NCBI GenBank assembly: GCA_018001015.1
Contig: JAGNIV010000003.1
Span: 1-64,000, forward strand
Reading direction: 5' to 3'
DNA: 64,000 nt
Source: Phenylobacterium sp.
GTDB lineage: Bacteria; Pseudomonadota; Alphaproteobacteria; Caulobacterales; Caulobacteraceae
The notes under the pieces were generated by a model. That model was not told where the DNA came from. It worked only from the letters and a program-made list of their open reading frames with translations, and did no database searches. Position numbers and translations under genes: made by a program. Shown piece after piece: positions 56,111 to 64,000 of the stretch (within the stretch, counting starts at the first letter, position 1; each line of letters begins with the position of its first letter).

Positions 56111-56368
56111 ATGCGCATCTCCGTCAGCGACGCCAAGGCCCAGCTCACCGAGCTGGTCCGCCGAGCAGAGGCCGGGGAGGAAGTGATCCTCACCCGTCAC
56201 GGCCAGGCTGCCGCGCGCCTCACCCCCATCCGCGCCGAGCCTGACCTCAAGGCGCGCCGCGCGATCCTTGAGGCCGTGCGCAGGGATGGCGCGGCCAAGG
56301 CCCTGCCGGGCCCCACCGCCGCCCGTAGCCAGGACTTCCTCTATGATGACGACGGCGTCCCCGGATGA
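56111..56368 (+). CDS. Phd/YefM-type antitoxin
   Basis: The 85-residue protein begins MRISVSDAKAQLTELVRRAEAGEEVILTRHG, the DNA-binding and dimerisation fold of Phd/YefM antitoxins, with a C-terminal acidic tail (RSQDFLYDDDG) that would bind and block the toxin. It should repress its own operon through the palindrome just upstream. Its stop overlaps the toxin start by four bases. Confidence 0.9.
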   Translation: MRISVSDAKAQLTELVRRAEAGEEVILTRHGQAAARLTPIRAEPDLKARRAILEAVRRDGAAKALPGPTAARSQDFLYDDDGVPG

Positions 56369-56748
56369 TCGTCGTCGACACATCGGCCCTCATGGCGATC
56401 GTGCTGGGCGAACCGGAGAGCGACGCCTGCATCGCGGCCCTGGAGGCCGAGGCTGACGTCCTCATCTCCGCCGGCACCCTCGCGGAGGCCCTGATCGTTT
56501 CTGGCCGCCGAGACGTGGCCGACCAAGTGGACAAACTTGTGACCGGTCTGGCCTTCACCGTGGCGCCGGTGACCGAATCCATGGCGCGGCAGGTGTCGGA
56601 CGCCTACGCCGCCTGGGGCAAGGGGGTTCACCCGGCCGGCCTGAACCTGGGTGACTGCTTCGCCTACGCCTTGGCGAAAGCCAGCGACTGCCCGCTGCTG
56701 TTCATCGGCGACGACTTCGCGCGCACCGACCTCAAGGCCGTCCTTTAG
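56365..56748 (+). CDS. PIN-domain ribonuclease toxin (VapC family)
   Basis: The 127-residue protein starts MIVVDTSALMAIVLGE with catalytic Asp5; other acidic residues expected for metal binding are Glu41, Asp97 (NLGDCFAYAL) and Asp116 (IGDDFARTD). VapC toxins cleave tRNA or rRNA and are held in check by the cognate antitoxin. Its coupling to a Phd/YefM-like protein is the normal arrangement. Confidence 0.92.
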   Translation: MIVVDTSALMAIVLGEPESDACIAALEAEADVLISAGTLAEALIVSGRRDVADQVDKLVTGLAFTVAPVTESMARQVSDAYAAWGKGVHPAGLNLGDCFAYALAKASDCPLLFIGDDFARTDLKAVL

Positions 56749-57767
56749 CGCCGCGCGGCCAGGGCGCGATACCGCGCCGCCGCCTCGGGCGGACCGAAGG
56801 TCTCGTAGAGGGTCGCCAAGTTGTGAGCCGCCATGAAGCTGCCCCGGCCGCGCACCGCGCCGTCCAGGTGTGGCTGCTCGCCGATCTCCAGACACCGCTT
56901 CCAGGCCGCCTCGGCCACCGGCAGCAGTTCGCTCACCGCGCGGACCGGATCGGCCATGGCGCTGTCCAGGTAGAGGTCTCCCACCGCGAAGTGGAAATCC
57001 GGCGATCCCGACCAGGCGGCCCGCTCGGACTCCGCCAGGGCGCGGGCCTCCTCAAGCTGACCGGCGTCCTTCAGGGCGGTGATCGCCCGCACCACCAGGC
57101 TGTGGCGCCACGGAACCTCCGTCGGCGCCAGCCGCAGGGCCTCGGTGAAGCACAGCGCCGCCTGGGGCGGATGGCCCCGCGCCTGGTGTTCCTTGGCCAG
57201 CTGGAACCACAGATAGGGGTCCTGCGGGTGGTCCTGCAGGTCGCGCATGAGCAGGACCTCGTTGCGGTCCCCCTTGCGCGCCAGGCTCTGCGCGGTGAAC
57301 CCGTCATGCCCCAGCAGCAGCGACAGGCGCACCCCGCGCTCCAGCCCCACCGGCTGCTCGTGAACGCGGCCCTCATAGCGGACCCCGCGTGGGAGAACCC
57401 GCGGGATCCAGGTCTGGGCGATGGCCTCGCCCTCCAGCTGATTGTCGCGGCGCACCCAGCCCATGGCGTCGGGGTCCAGGGCGCCCAGCGCCTCCCCGCC
57501 GCTCTCGATCCACTCGTCGGCGTCCAGCACCAGGTTCCAGGCGGCCGGCGACAGGTCGAGCGAGGCGTTGCGGGCGGCCGCGAAATCGTCGCGCCAGGCG
57601 AACTCATGCACCTGCGCGCCACACGACCGCGCGATCCCGACGGTGCCGTCGACAGACCCGGTGTCCAGCACGATCATCAGGTCGACGAAGGGCCGGGCGC
57701 TGTCCAGGGCGCGGGCGATCTGGTGGGCCTCGTCGCGGGCGATCATCACCAGGGCCAGGCGGCTCAT
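56745..57767 (-). CDS. Family 2 glycosyltransferase with TPR-like C-terminus
   Basis: The 340-residue protein has an N-terminal GT2 domain (LALVMIARDEAHQIARALDS, VLDTGSVDGT, LVLDADEW as the DxD-type metal site) and, from about residue 170, helical repeats (YLWFQLAKEHQARGHPPQA, AITALKDAGQLEEARALAE) like tetratricopeptide units. Similar proteins glycosylate surface polymers. It is convergent to the VapC gene with a four-base overlap. Confidence 0.9.
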   Translation of the reverse strand: MSRLALVMIARDEAHQIARALDSARPFVDLMIVLDTGSVDGTVGIARSCGAQVHEFAWRDDFAAARNASLDLSPAAWNLVLDADEWIESGGEALGALDPDAMGWVRRDNQLEGEAIAQTWIPRVLPRGVRYEGRVHEQPVGLERGVRLSLLLGHDGFTAQSLARKGDRNEVLLMRDLQDHPQDPYLWFQLAKEHQARGHPPQAALCFTEALRLAPTEVPWRHSLVVRAITALKDAGQLEEARALAESERAAWSGSPDFHFAVGDLYLDSAMADPVRAVSELLPVAEAAWKRCLEIGEQPHLDGAVRGRGSFMAAHNLATLYETFGPPEAAARYRALAARR

Positions 57768-57986
57768 GCAGGTCTCCGGGGCAAATCTCCCTCAGAGATA
57801 GCCCAGGTCGGCCCGCCAGACCTCCCCCATTCCAGTCCGGGGGGTACGATCCATAGCCGCGTGTGGCGCACTGACGCAGGGGAAGGTGGTTCAACCGCGA
57901 GTAACCATTTGGTCAAGGCGCTCAAGGTAGACGCGAGGTCACCGGTACGGAGCAATCGCAGGCCGGCGGAAACGCGGACCTAACCC

Positions 57987-59885
57987 ATGTCACTGAACAA
58001 TCTGAAGATCTCTCGGAAGCTCACCCTAGGGTTCGCCGCCGTGACGGTGACCATGGCGGGAATGGGAGCCGCCACCTTCCTCTCCTTCCAGTCCCTGGAG
58101 ACCGCCCGTCGCGAGACCGACGAGAGCCGCCAGACCATCCAGATTCTCAACGAGGCCAAGTTCTTCCTGGCCCGGCAGGAGAATAGCTATCGCGGCTTCC
58201 TGCTCTCGGCGAACCCCTACTATGTCGAGCGCATCGCCAAGCACCGGGACAACTTCAAGCAACGCCTGAGCGCGGCCGCGCCGCTGCTGGCCGACAGTCC
58301 CAAGGACTTGGAAACCCTCACCGCCATCGGCGCCGCCGCCGACCGCTGGCACAGCGAGATCGCGCAGGCCGGTCAGGTCCTGGCCGCCGATCCGGCCACC
58401 CGCCAGCAGGCGATCGACATGATCTCCCCCGACGGCGCCGCCGACGGCCTGATCGCGCCGGCCGAGGATGGCATCGAGGCTATCTTCGAGAGTGAGACCA
58501 AGCGCCTCGCGAGCCTCGCCGCCTCCCAGGCCGCCACCACTCGCAACGCCTATGTCAGCCTGACCAGCGGCCTGATCCTGGGTCTGTTGATCGCCGTGGC
58601 CGTCGGCCTGTGGCTGACCCGCGCCATCGCCGGCCCCGTCACCGCCATGACACGCGCCATGCGCAAGCTGGCCGGCGGCGACTTCACCGTGGATATCCCC
58701 GCCCAGGGCCGCAGGGACGAGGTGGGCTTGATGTCCGAGGCCGTGGCCGTCTTCAAGGACGCCGGCATCGAGAAGCTGCGCCTGGAGGGCATGAGCGCCG
58801 AGCAGCGCCGCGCCGCCGAGGAGGAGCGCGCCCGCACCGAGGCCGCCAAGGCCCGCGCCGCCGCGGAACAGGCTGTCGTCGTGGCGTCCCTGGCCGGCGG
58901 CCTGGACTATTTGAGCCGTGGCGACCTCACCCACCGCATCACCGAGGCCTTCCCCGAGGACTACGCCAAGCTGAAGAGCGACTTCAACGCCGCCATGGCT
59001 CAGCTCCAGGACGCGATGACCATCGTGGTGGGTAATGTGCGCGGCATCCGCAGCGGCTCGGGCGAGATCACCGCCGCCACCGACCACCTGTCGCGCCGCA
59101 CCGAGCAGCAGGCCGCCAGCCTGGAGGAGACCGCCGCGGCCCTGGAGCAGATCACCTCCACCGTCCAGCGTTCGGCCAGCGGCGCCATCTCTTGCGCCCA
59201 GGTCGTGCAGGCCGCGCGCGGCGACGCCCAGACCAGCGGTGACGTCGTCCGCCAGGCCGTCGAGGCCATGAGCGCCATCGAGGGCTCGGCCCGCGAGATC
59301 AGCGCCATCATCGGGGTCATCGACGAGATCGCCTTCCAGACCAACCTGCTGGCTCTGAACGCCGGGGTCGAGGCCGCCCGCGCCGGCGACTCCGGCAAGG
59401 GCTTCGCCGTCGTGGCCTCCGAGGTGCGCGCCCTGGCTCAGCGCTCCGCCGACGCCGCCAAGGAGATCAAGGCCCTGATCGGCGCCTCGTCGCGCCAGGT
59501 GGAGACCGGCGTCAAGCTGGTGGGCCAGACCGGGGAGAGCCTGCAGCGGATCATCGAGAAGGTGGCCGACATCGACAGCCTGATCACCGAGATCGCCGCC
59601 GGCGCCCAGGAACAGGCCACGGGTCTCGCCGAGGTCAGCACGGCGGTGAACCAGATGGACCAGATCACCCAGCAGAACGCCGCCATGGTGGAGGAGAGCA
59701 CCGCCGCCAGCCACGCCCTGCGCAACGAGGCCGAGGTCCTGGCCGGCTCCATCAGCCGCTTCCAGACCGGCGTCGCCGCGGAGGCCGAACCCCCCCGCGC
59801 CGCCACCGTCACGGCCATGAAGACCGTCAGCCGGGCCGGCGGCGGCGCGCGCAAGCCGCAGGCGGAGGGCTGGGAAGAGTTCTAG
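57987..59885 (+). CDS. Methyl-accepting chemotaxis protein
   Basis: The 632-residue protein has a first membrane helix (10-30), a periplasmic helical sensor (about 31-185, CHASE3-like: SYRGFLLSANPYY), a second helix (190-212), a HAMP domain and further cytoplasmic linker, and the MCP signalling domain with the hairpin tip IAFQTNLLALNAGVEAARAG. The last five residues are GWEEF, the pattern that tethers CheR and CheB methylation enzymes. No che genes are adjacent, so it works with a cluster elsewhere. Confidence 0.95.
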   Translation: MSLNNLKISRKLTLGFAAVTVTMAGMGAATFLSFQSLETARRETDESRQTIQILNEAKFFLARQENSYRGFLLSANPYYVERIAKHRDNFKQRLSAAAPLLADSPKDLETLTAIGAAADRWHSEIAQAGQVLAADPATRQQAIDMISPDGAADGLIAPAEDGIEAIFESETKRLASLAASQAATTRNAYVSLTSGLILGLLIAVAVGLWLTRAIAGPVTAMTRAMRKLAGGDFTVDIPAQGRRDEVGLMSEAVAVFKDAGIEKLRLEGMSAEQRRAAEEERARTEAAKARAAAEQAVVVASLAGGLDYLSRGDLTHRITEAFPEDYAKLKSDFNAAMAQLQDAMTIVVGNVRGIRSGSGEITAATDHLSRRTEQQAASLEETAAALEQITSTVQRSASGAISCAQVVQAARGDAQTSGDVVRQAVEAMSAIEGSAREISAIIGVIDEIAFQTNLLALNAGVEAARAGDSGKGFAVVASEVRALAQRSADAAKEIKALIGASSRQVETGVKLVGQTGESLQRIIEKVADIDSLITEIAAGAQEQATGLAEVSTAVNQMDQITQQNAAMVEESTAASHALRNEAEVLAGSISRFQTGVAAEAEPPRAATVTAMKTVSRAGGGARKPQAEGWEEF

Positions 59886-59911
59886 CGAGACGCCGGCGGG
59901 GCGCCGCCGCT

Positions 59912-60045
59912 AGAGCATGATCGCTTGAGACGGAACCGCGCAGCGGTCCCGGCTCAGGCGTGAATCATGCTCTCGCTTATATCTGGAGCCTGATCCGCCG
60001 CATCGGCGGAATTGCGAAGCGATTCCACCTCGACGGATCAGGCTC
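59912..60045. repeat. Twin hairpin element after the chemotaxis gene
   Basis: The first hairpin pairs agagcatgat with atcatgctct (59912-59973). The second pairs gagcctgatccg with cggatcaggctc (59986-60045), with an extra small hairpin tccgccg-cat-cggcgga inside. The layout mirrors the element at 51400-51512, including arms that begin agagcat. Confidence 0.78.
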
Positions 60046-60075
60046 TAGGTTGGCCGCCTCCGAAAGGTGGTCCCC

Positions 60076-60633
60076 ATGCGTCTCCTCCTCGCCCTGATTC
60101 TCGCCCTGTGCGCCGGGCCCTTGGCCGTCCAGGCCCAGACCCCGGCCGACGCCTTCTTCGCCGGCCTGACCCGTCTCTGCGGCCAGACCTTCACCGGCAC
60201 GGTGGTGGAGGGCGACCCGGTCGCCGACGCCGCCATGCGCCAGGCCAGGCTGACCATGACCGTGGCCGCCTGCAGCGCTGACGAGATCCGCATCCCCTTC
60301 CGGGTCGGCGCCGATCCCTCGCGCACCTGGGTGATCACCCGCCTGCCCGGCGACCGCCTGCGCCTGAAGCACGACCACCGCCACCCCGACGGCGCGGAGG
60401 ATGAGGTCTCGCAGTATGGCGGCGACACCACCGGCCCCGGCGCCCCCGACCTCCAGAGCTTCCCGGCCGACGCCTATTCCATCGCCCTGTTCAACCGCAC
60501 CGGCCGCGCGGCCTCCAACACCAATGTCTGGTCCCTGGGCCTGACGCCCAAGGTCTTCACCTATGAGCTGGCCCGGCCGGGCCGCCTGTTCCGCGTGGCC
60601 TTCGACCTCACGGCGCCGGCGCCCGCCCCATGA
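60076..60633 (+). CDS. Exported protein of unknown function
   Basis: The 185-residue protein has a signal peptide (LLLALILALCAGPLAVQAQ) and a mature domain with two cysteines (LTRLCGQTF and VAACSADE), LKHDHRHPDG and FNRTGRAASNTNVWSLGL. It looks secreted to the periplasm. The ATG at 60076 has AAGGTGG upstream. The final 26 bases overlap the convergent methyltransferase gene. No family could be named with confidence. Confidence 0.75.
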   Translation: MRLLLALILALCAGPLAVQAQTPADAFFAGLTRLCGQTFTGTVVEGDPVADAAMRQARLTMTVAACSADEIRIPFRVGADPSRTWVITRLPGDRLRLKHDHRHPDGAEDEVSQYGGDTTGPGAPDLQSFPADAYSIALFNRTGRAASNTNVWSLGLTPKVFTYELARPGRLFRVAFDLTAPAPAP

Positions 60634-61237
60634 CCACGGTCAGTGGATCGCTGGCCCGGCCGTCCATCAGCCGGTGGACCTCGATCCCGGCGAACCCCGC
60701 CGCCTCGAGATAGAGCTCGATCAGCCGGGCGTGTCCCTGCGGGCCGATGTCGCGCCAGACCGCCACGGCCTTGGTGGGAAAGCAGCGGTTGGAATAGCTC
60801 ACCACCAGGAGCGCGCCGGGCCGCAGCACGCGCGCTGCCTCCGCCAGCACCGCCGCGGGCTGCTGCAGGTACTGCACGCCGACGCAGATCATCGCCGCGT
60901 CGATTGAAGCGTCCTCCAGGGCCAGGGTCGGCGCGCGGTTCAGGTCCTGCAGGAACCAGCGTGTCAGGCGCGGATTGGCCGCCAGTTCCTCGGCGTTCAT
61001 CCCGTGCCCCATCACCTCGCCATAGGCGACCTCCGGCGGCAGGTGGCTCACCCAGCTGCTCATCAGGTCCAGCAGCACCCCGCCCGGCGGCAGCACCTGC
61101 CGGTAGAACCCGGTCAGGGCCGCGATGGCCGCGTCGTCGATATGGGTCTTGAGCCGCGCCTGCGCGTAGAACTCGGCGTCGTCGCCATCATCCTGCTTGG
61201 CGAAGGCGCCCGGCGGCAGTTGGGACAGGAGGCTCAT
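60608..61237 (-). CDS. SAM-dependent methyltransferase-like protein
   Basis: The 209-residue protein has a class I methyltransferase pattern: GGVLLDLMSSWVSHLP in place of the usual glycine-rich motif I, then IDAAMICVGVQYLQQP (motif IV) and EAARVLRPGALLVVSYSNRCF (motif V-VI). Motif I is less Gly-rich than normal, so SAM binding is likely but not certain. The start at 61237 (MSLLSQLP) has GGAG-like sequence upstream. It overlaps the convergent exported-protein gene by 26 bases. Confidence 0.85.
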   Translation of the reverse strand: MSLLSQLPPGAFAKQDDGDDAEFYAQARLKTHIDDAAIAALTGFYRQVLPPGGVLLDLMSSWVSHLPPEVAYGEVMGHGMNAEELAANPRLTRWFLQDLNRAPTLALEDASIDAAMICVGVQYLQQPAAVLAEAARVLRPGALLVVSYSNRCFPTKAVAVWRDIGPQGHARLIELYLEAAGFAGIEVHRLMDGRASDPLTVVMGRAPAP

Positions 61238-61381
61238 GCGTCCAGCATAGGCCGCGATCGCGACAGCCGCGTCCACGGGAGATTTTCGAAGTCATTGCGT
61301 CCGCGGATAAAGTCCTTGTGTCCGGATGACGCCAGGCCAGCGGTGGTTTGATGCGGCCCTACAGTCTATCTGTCAGGACGC

Positions 61382-63319
61382 ATGCATCACACTCCACTAA
61401 TCGCGACCCTTGTCGCCGGCCTCACTGTGGCCTTCGTGTTCGGCGCACTCGCCCATCGCCTGAAACTCTCGCCGCTGGTGGGCTATCTGCTCGCCGGCGT
61501 GGTGGTGGGACCTTTCACCCCCGGCTATGTCGCCGACCAGGAACTGGCCACCGAGCTCGCGGAGCTTGGGGTCATTCTGCTGATGTTCGGCGTTGGGCTG
61601 CACTTCTCGCTGAAGGACCTGCTGGCGGTCCGCTGGATCGCCATCCCCGGCGCGCTCGGACAGATCGCGGTGGCCACCCTGCTGGGCATGGGGCTGGGTC
61701 ATCTCCTGGGCTGGTCGTTGATCTCGGGCCTGGTGTTCGGCCTGGCGCTCTCGGTGGCCAGTACGGTGGTGCTGCTGCGCGCCCTGCAGGAACAGCGGGT
61801 GGTCCAGACCAACCGCGGCCGCATCGCCGTGGGCTGGCTGATCGTTGAGGACTTGGCCATGGTCCTGGCCCTGGTGCTGCTGCCGGCCCTGGCGGGCGCC
61901 GTCGCCGGGCCCGTGGGCGGCGCTCCGGCCGGCGCCTGGGTGATCCCTCTGGGCGTGACCCTGCTGAAGGTGGCAGCCTTCGTCGCCTTCATGCTGGTGG
62001 TGGGACGCCGGGTGATCCCCTGGGTCCTGCACTGGACCGCCCACACCGGCTCGCGGGAACTATTCCGGCTGGCCGTCCTGGCCATAGCGCTGGGCGTCGC
62101 CTTCGGGGCGGCGATGCTGTTCGACGTGTCCTTCGCGCTCGGCGCCTTCTTCGCCGGCATGATCCTGGCGGAGTCGGAACTCAGCCAGCGGGCCGCCGAG
62201 GAGACCCTACCCCTGCGCGACGCCTTCGCGGTGCTGTTCTTTGTCTCGGTGGGGATGCTGTTCAATCCCCTGGTCCTGGTGGAACAGCCCTGGCCCCTGC
62301 TGGCCACCGTCGCCATCGTGGTGGTGGGCAAGTCCCTGGCCGCCTTCGTCATCGTCCGCGCCTTTGGCCACGACAATCGGACCGCGCTCACCATCTCAGC
62401 CAGCCTCGCCCAGATTGGCGAGTTCTCCTTCATCCTAGCGGGCCTGGCCGTGGGCCTTGGCCTGCTGCCGGAGGCTGGCCGCGACCTGATCCTGGCCAGC
62501 GCCATCATCTCCATCATGCTCAACCCCTTCCTGTTCGCCGCCGTGGTCCGCCGCGAGAAGGCGGCCGCAGCCAGGGCCGCTGGCTCCCTGCCCCAGGCGG
62601 CCAATGACCAGTTGCCCACCATCCTCACCGACCATGTCATCGTCGTGGGCTTTGGCCGGGTGGGCCGGATCGTCGCCGAGCGCCTGGAAGCCGCCGAGAT
62701 CGCCTATCTGGTGATCGAGGCCGACGACGCGGCCGGCAAGCGCGCCGTGGCCGCAGGCGCCGAGACCCACATCGGCAACGCCGCCGATCCGCGCGTGCTC
62801 TCGGCCGCAGGCCTGGCCCTCGCTCGACGGGTCATCGTCACCATTCCCGAGGGGTTCGAGGCCGGGGGCGTCGTGCAGGAGGCCCGGCGGACCAACCCCG
62901 CCATCACCATCGTCACCCGCGCCCACTCCGACGCCGAGATCGAGCATCTCACCCGGCTCGGCGCCGACCACGCGATCCTGGGGGAGCGGGAGCTGGCCCA
63001 GGCCCTGCTGGCGGGGATCCACGACGACGGCGACCAACCCGCCGCCGAGCCGCCCGCTGAAGGTGGTCGGCCAATCCTGTCGGATGTGGAATGGGCGCTC
63101 ATGGCGGGGGTGCGAGAGCTGGGGATCGGCGCCAATGAGGCCATCTCGCGCGCGGCGCTTAGGGAGGCGGCCTCCGCCCTCGGCGACTTCTCACCAGCCC
63201 GGCTGGCCGAAGGGTTCGCCGGCCTGGCCGAAAAGAACCACCTCACCCCCTTGGGATCCGAGCGCGTCAGGGTGACCCAGACCGGCTTCGTCGCCGCCCA
63301 GACGGCCCCTACTCACTAG
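61382..63319 (+). CDS. CPA2-family monovalent cation:proton antiporter (YbaL/Kef-like)
   Basis: The 645-residue protein has about 12 membrane helices in the first 390 residues (GALAHRLKLSPLVGYLLAGVVVGPF, ELGVILLMFGVGLHFS), typical of CPA2 antiporters, then a TrkA-N/RCK nucleotide-binding domain (HVIVVGFGRVGRIVAERLE, about 417-540) and a short helical tail. It should exchange K+ or Na+ for protons and be gated by a nucleotide or glutathione-type ligand. Confidence 0.93.
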   Translation: MHHTPLIATLVAGLTVAFVFGALAHRLKLSPLVGYLLAGVVVGPFTPGYVADQELATELAELGVILLMFGVGLHFSLKDLLAVRWIAIPGALGQIAVATLLGMGLGHLLGWSLISGLVFGLALSVASTVVLLRALQEQRVVQTNRGRIAVGWLIVEDLAMVLALVLLPALAGAVAGPVGGAPAGAWVIPLGVTLLKVAAFVAFMLVVGRRVIPWVLHWTAHTGSRELFRLAVLAIALGVAFGAAMLFDVSFALGAFFAGMILAESELSQRAAEETLPLRDAFAVLFFVSVGMLFNPLVLVEQPWPLLATVAIVVVGKSLAAFVIVRAFGHDNRTALTISASLAQIGEFSFILAGLAVGLGLLPEAGRDLILASAIISIMLNPFLFAAVVRREKAAAARAAGSLPQAANDQLPTILTDHVIVVGFGRVGRIVAERLEAAEIAYLVIEADDAAGKRAVAAGAETHIGNAADPRVLSAAGLALARRVIVTIPEGFEAGGVVQEARRTNPAITIVTRAHSDAEIEHLTRLGADHAILGERELAQALLAGIHDDGDQPAAEPPAEGGRPILSDVEWALMAGVRELGIGANEAISRAALREAASALGDFSPARLAEGFAGLAEKNHLTPLGSERVRVTQTGFVAAQTAPTH

Positions 63320-63840
63320 GAGGCGCAGGGCTCGGTAGGGGCGCCGTAGCGCGTGTGGATCGCCCGCGTCGCGGGCGCGCCCAGCTCCAACACCGTCATC
63401 TTGTCGTACTCGCAGTCGGTGGGCGCCACGGGCGCGCGATCGCCGAGCGCCCGGGCGATCGCGGCCACCGTGTTGCTGTGCCCAACAATCAGCACGGTAT
63501 CGCCAGGCCCCGCGGTGCGCGCCTTCGCCGCCACCCGCTGGGCGTGGGCCGCGTCGCCGCCCTCGACGCCGAGCGCAACCACCGTGACCCCGGCGGCCCT
63601 GGCGGTGGGGGCGGCGGTCTGTTGGGTGCGCTTCAGGGGCGTCGCCAGCACCATCGTCACCTTCGCCCCCGCCAGCGCCTGAGCCAGGGCCTCGGCCCGC
63701 GCCTGGCCCGCGGCCGACAGATCGGGATCGCCGCTGGGGGCGACCTTCTCGCCATGCCGCACGATGACCACGGTCTGGGCCTGAGCCGGGAGGGCTGCGA
63801 GGGCGGCCGCCAGGGCCGCGATAAGGAGGCGCTGAATCAT
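63316..63840 (-). CDS. Exported histidine-phosphatase-family protein
   Basis: The 174-residue protein starts with a signal peptide (LLIAALAAALAALPAQAQ) and then VVIVRHGEK, the phosphoacceptor RHG of the histidine phosphatase superfamily, with a second histidine in LIVGHSNTVAAIARAL. It should dephosphorylate an unknown substrate in the periplasm. The start at 63840 is chosen because the signal begins there. Its stop overlaps the antiporter stop by four bases. Confidence 0.9.
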   Translation of the reverse strand: MIQRLLIAALAAALAALPAQAQTVVIVRHGEKVAPSGDPDLSAAGQARAEALAQALAGAKVTMVLATPLKRTQQTAAPTARAAGVTVVALGVEGGDAAHAQRVAAKARTAGPGDTVLIVGHSNTVAAIARALGDRAPVAPTDCEYDKMTVLELGAPATRAIHTRYGAPTEPCAS

Positions 63841-63942
63841 GTCCTGATCATAACGTGAAAGTCGCCGCGCGCGCCGGGGCTTGCACAATCGCGCCGCATC
63901 GCGGAACTCTCCGCCTGTCAGACACGCGTTCGAGGTCCCTAC

Positions 63943-64000
63943 ATGCGTAAGTCCGGCGCCACCAAGGCGCTCTATGCGGGATCCTTCGATCCCGTAACCC
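63943..64000 (+). CDS. coaD: Pantetheine-phosphate adenylyltransferase, 5' end (partial)
   Basis: The last 58 bases encode MRKSGATKALYAGSFDPVT, which is the N-terminus of CoaD with the GSFDP motif that begins the nucleotidyltransferase fold. CoaD makes dephospho-CoA from 4'-phosphopantetheine and ATP. The rest lies beyond the window. A few extra residues before the conserved LYAGSFDP make the exact start slightly uncertain. Confidence 0.9.
   Translation, partial: MRKSGATKALYAGSFDPVT

Overview
The window reads as an ordinary chromosomal stretch of a high-GC alphaproteobacterium of the Caulobacterales type, most likely Phenylobacterium or a close Caulobacter relative. This is an inference from the GC-rich third positions, large TonB-dependent receptors, an HWE histidine kinase, a methyl-accepting chemotaxis protein (MCP) with the alphaproteobacterial LALNAGVEAARAG hairpin tip, and palindromic intergenic repeats of the kind common in this order. 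No ribosomal RNA, CRISPR array, prophage or integrase was seen. Almost all of the sequence is coding.

Layout. 1-130: the last codons of an IS110-type transposase, followed directly by half of a dispersed palindromic repeat. 157-8117: a two-motif aspartyl protease, a sulfotransferase-like protein, parts of a peptide ABC importer (binding protein and two permeases, no ATPase), and a DUF442 / metallo-beta-lactamase pair. 8114-15622, mostly minus strand: an acyl-CoA ligase fused to a membrane DUF1499 module, a phosphonate monoester hydrolase-like sulfatase, a receiver protein whose phosphoacceptor Asp is replaced by Glu, a small helical protein, an APH/P-loop fusion and pdxH. 15704-20338: a J-domain protein, aroC, a response regulator, a small lipoprotein and the queC-queE-queD operon for 7-deazaguanine synthesis. 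20711-26380: two tandem TonB receptors, each with a strong terminator behind it. 26589-35344: a degenerate kinase-receiver hybrid, a methyltransferase, a serralysin-like RTX metalloprotease, a GNAT acetyltransferase, a tRNA with a CAU anticodon, a glycosyltransferase-asnB pair and a PQQ-type sugar dehydrogenase.

35469-49800: flavin and FAD oxidoreductases, an amino-acid permease, a TTC38-like protein, a toxin-immunity-like pair (40619-42180) in an accessory-looking pocket, a fused indolepyruvate ferredoxin oxidoreductase with a divergent Lrp/AsnC regulator, pirin, pgsA and uvrC. 49954-64000: an HWE kinase, an epimerase, a FATP-type acyl-CoA synthetase, a HAD phosphatase, a VapBC-type toxin-antitoxin pair behind a large palindrome, a TPR-containing glycosyltransferase, an MCP, a CPA2 antiporter, a secreted histidine phosphatase and the start of coaD.

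The best candidates for something new are the GHH nuclease-like protein with its membrane-anchored DUF1963 partner, the acyl-CoA ligase-DUF1499 fusion, two signalling proteins lacking canonical phosphorylation residues (12475-12924 and 26589-27698), and two kinds of paired hairpin or palindrome elements between genes. Functions are read from motifs by eye; no database search was possible.
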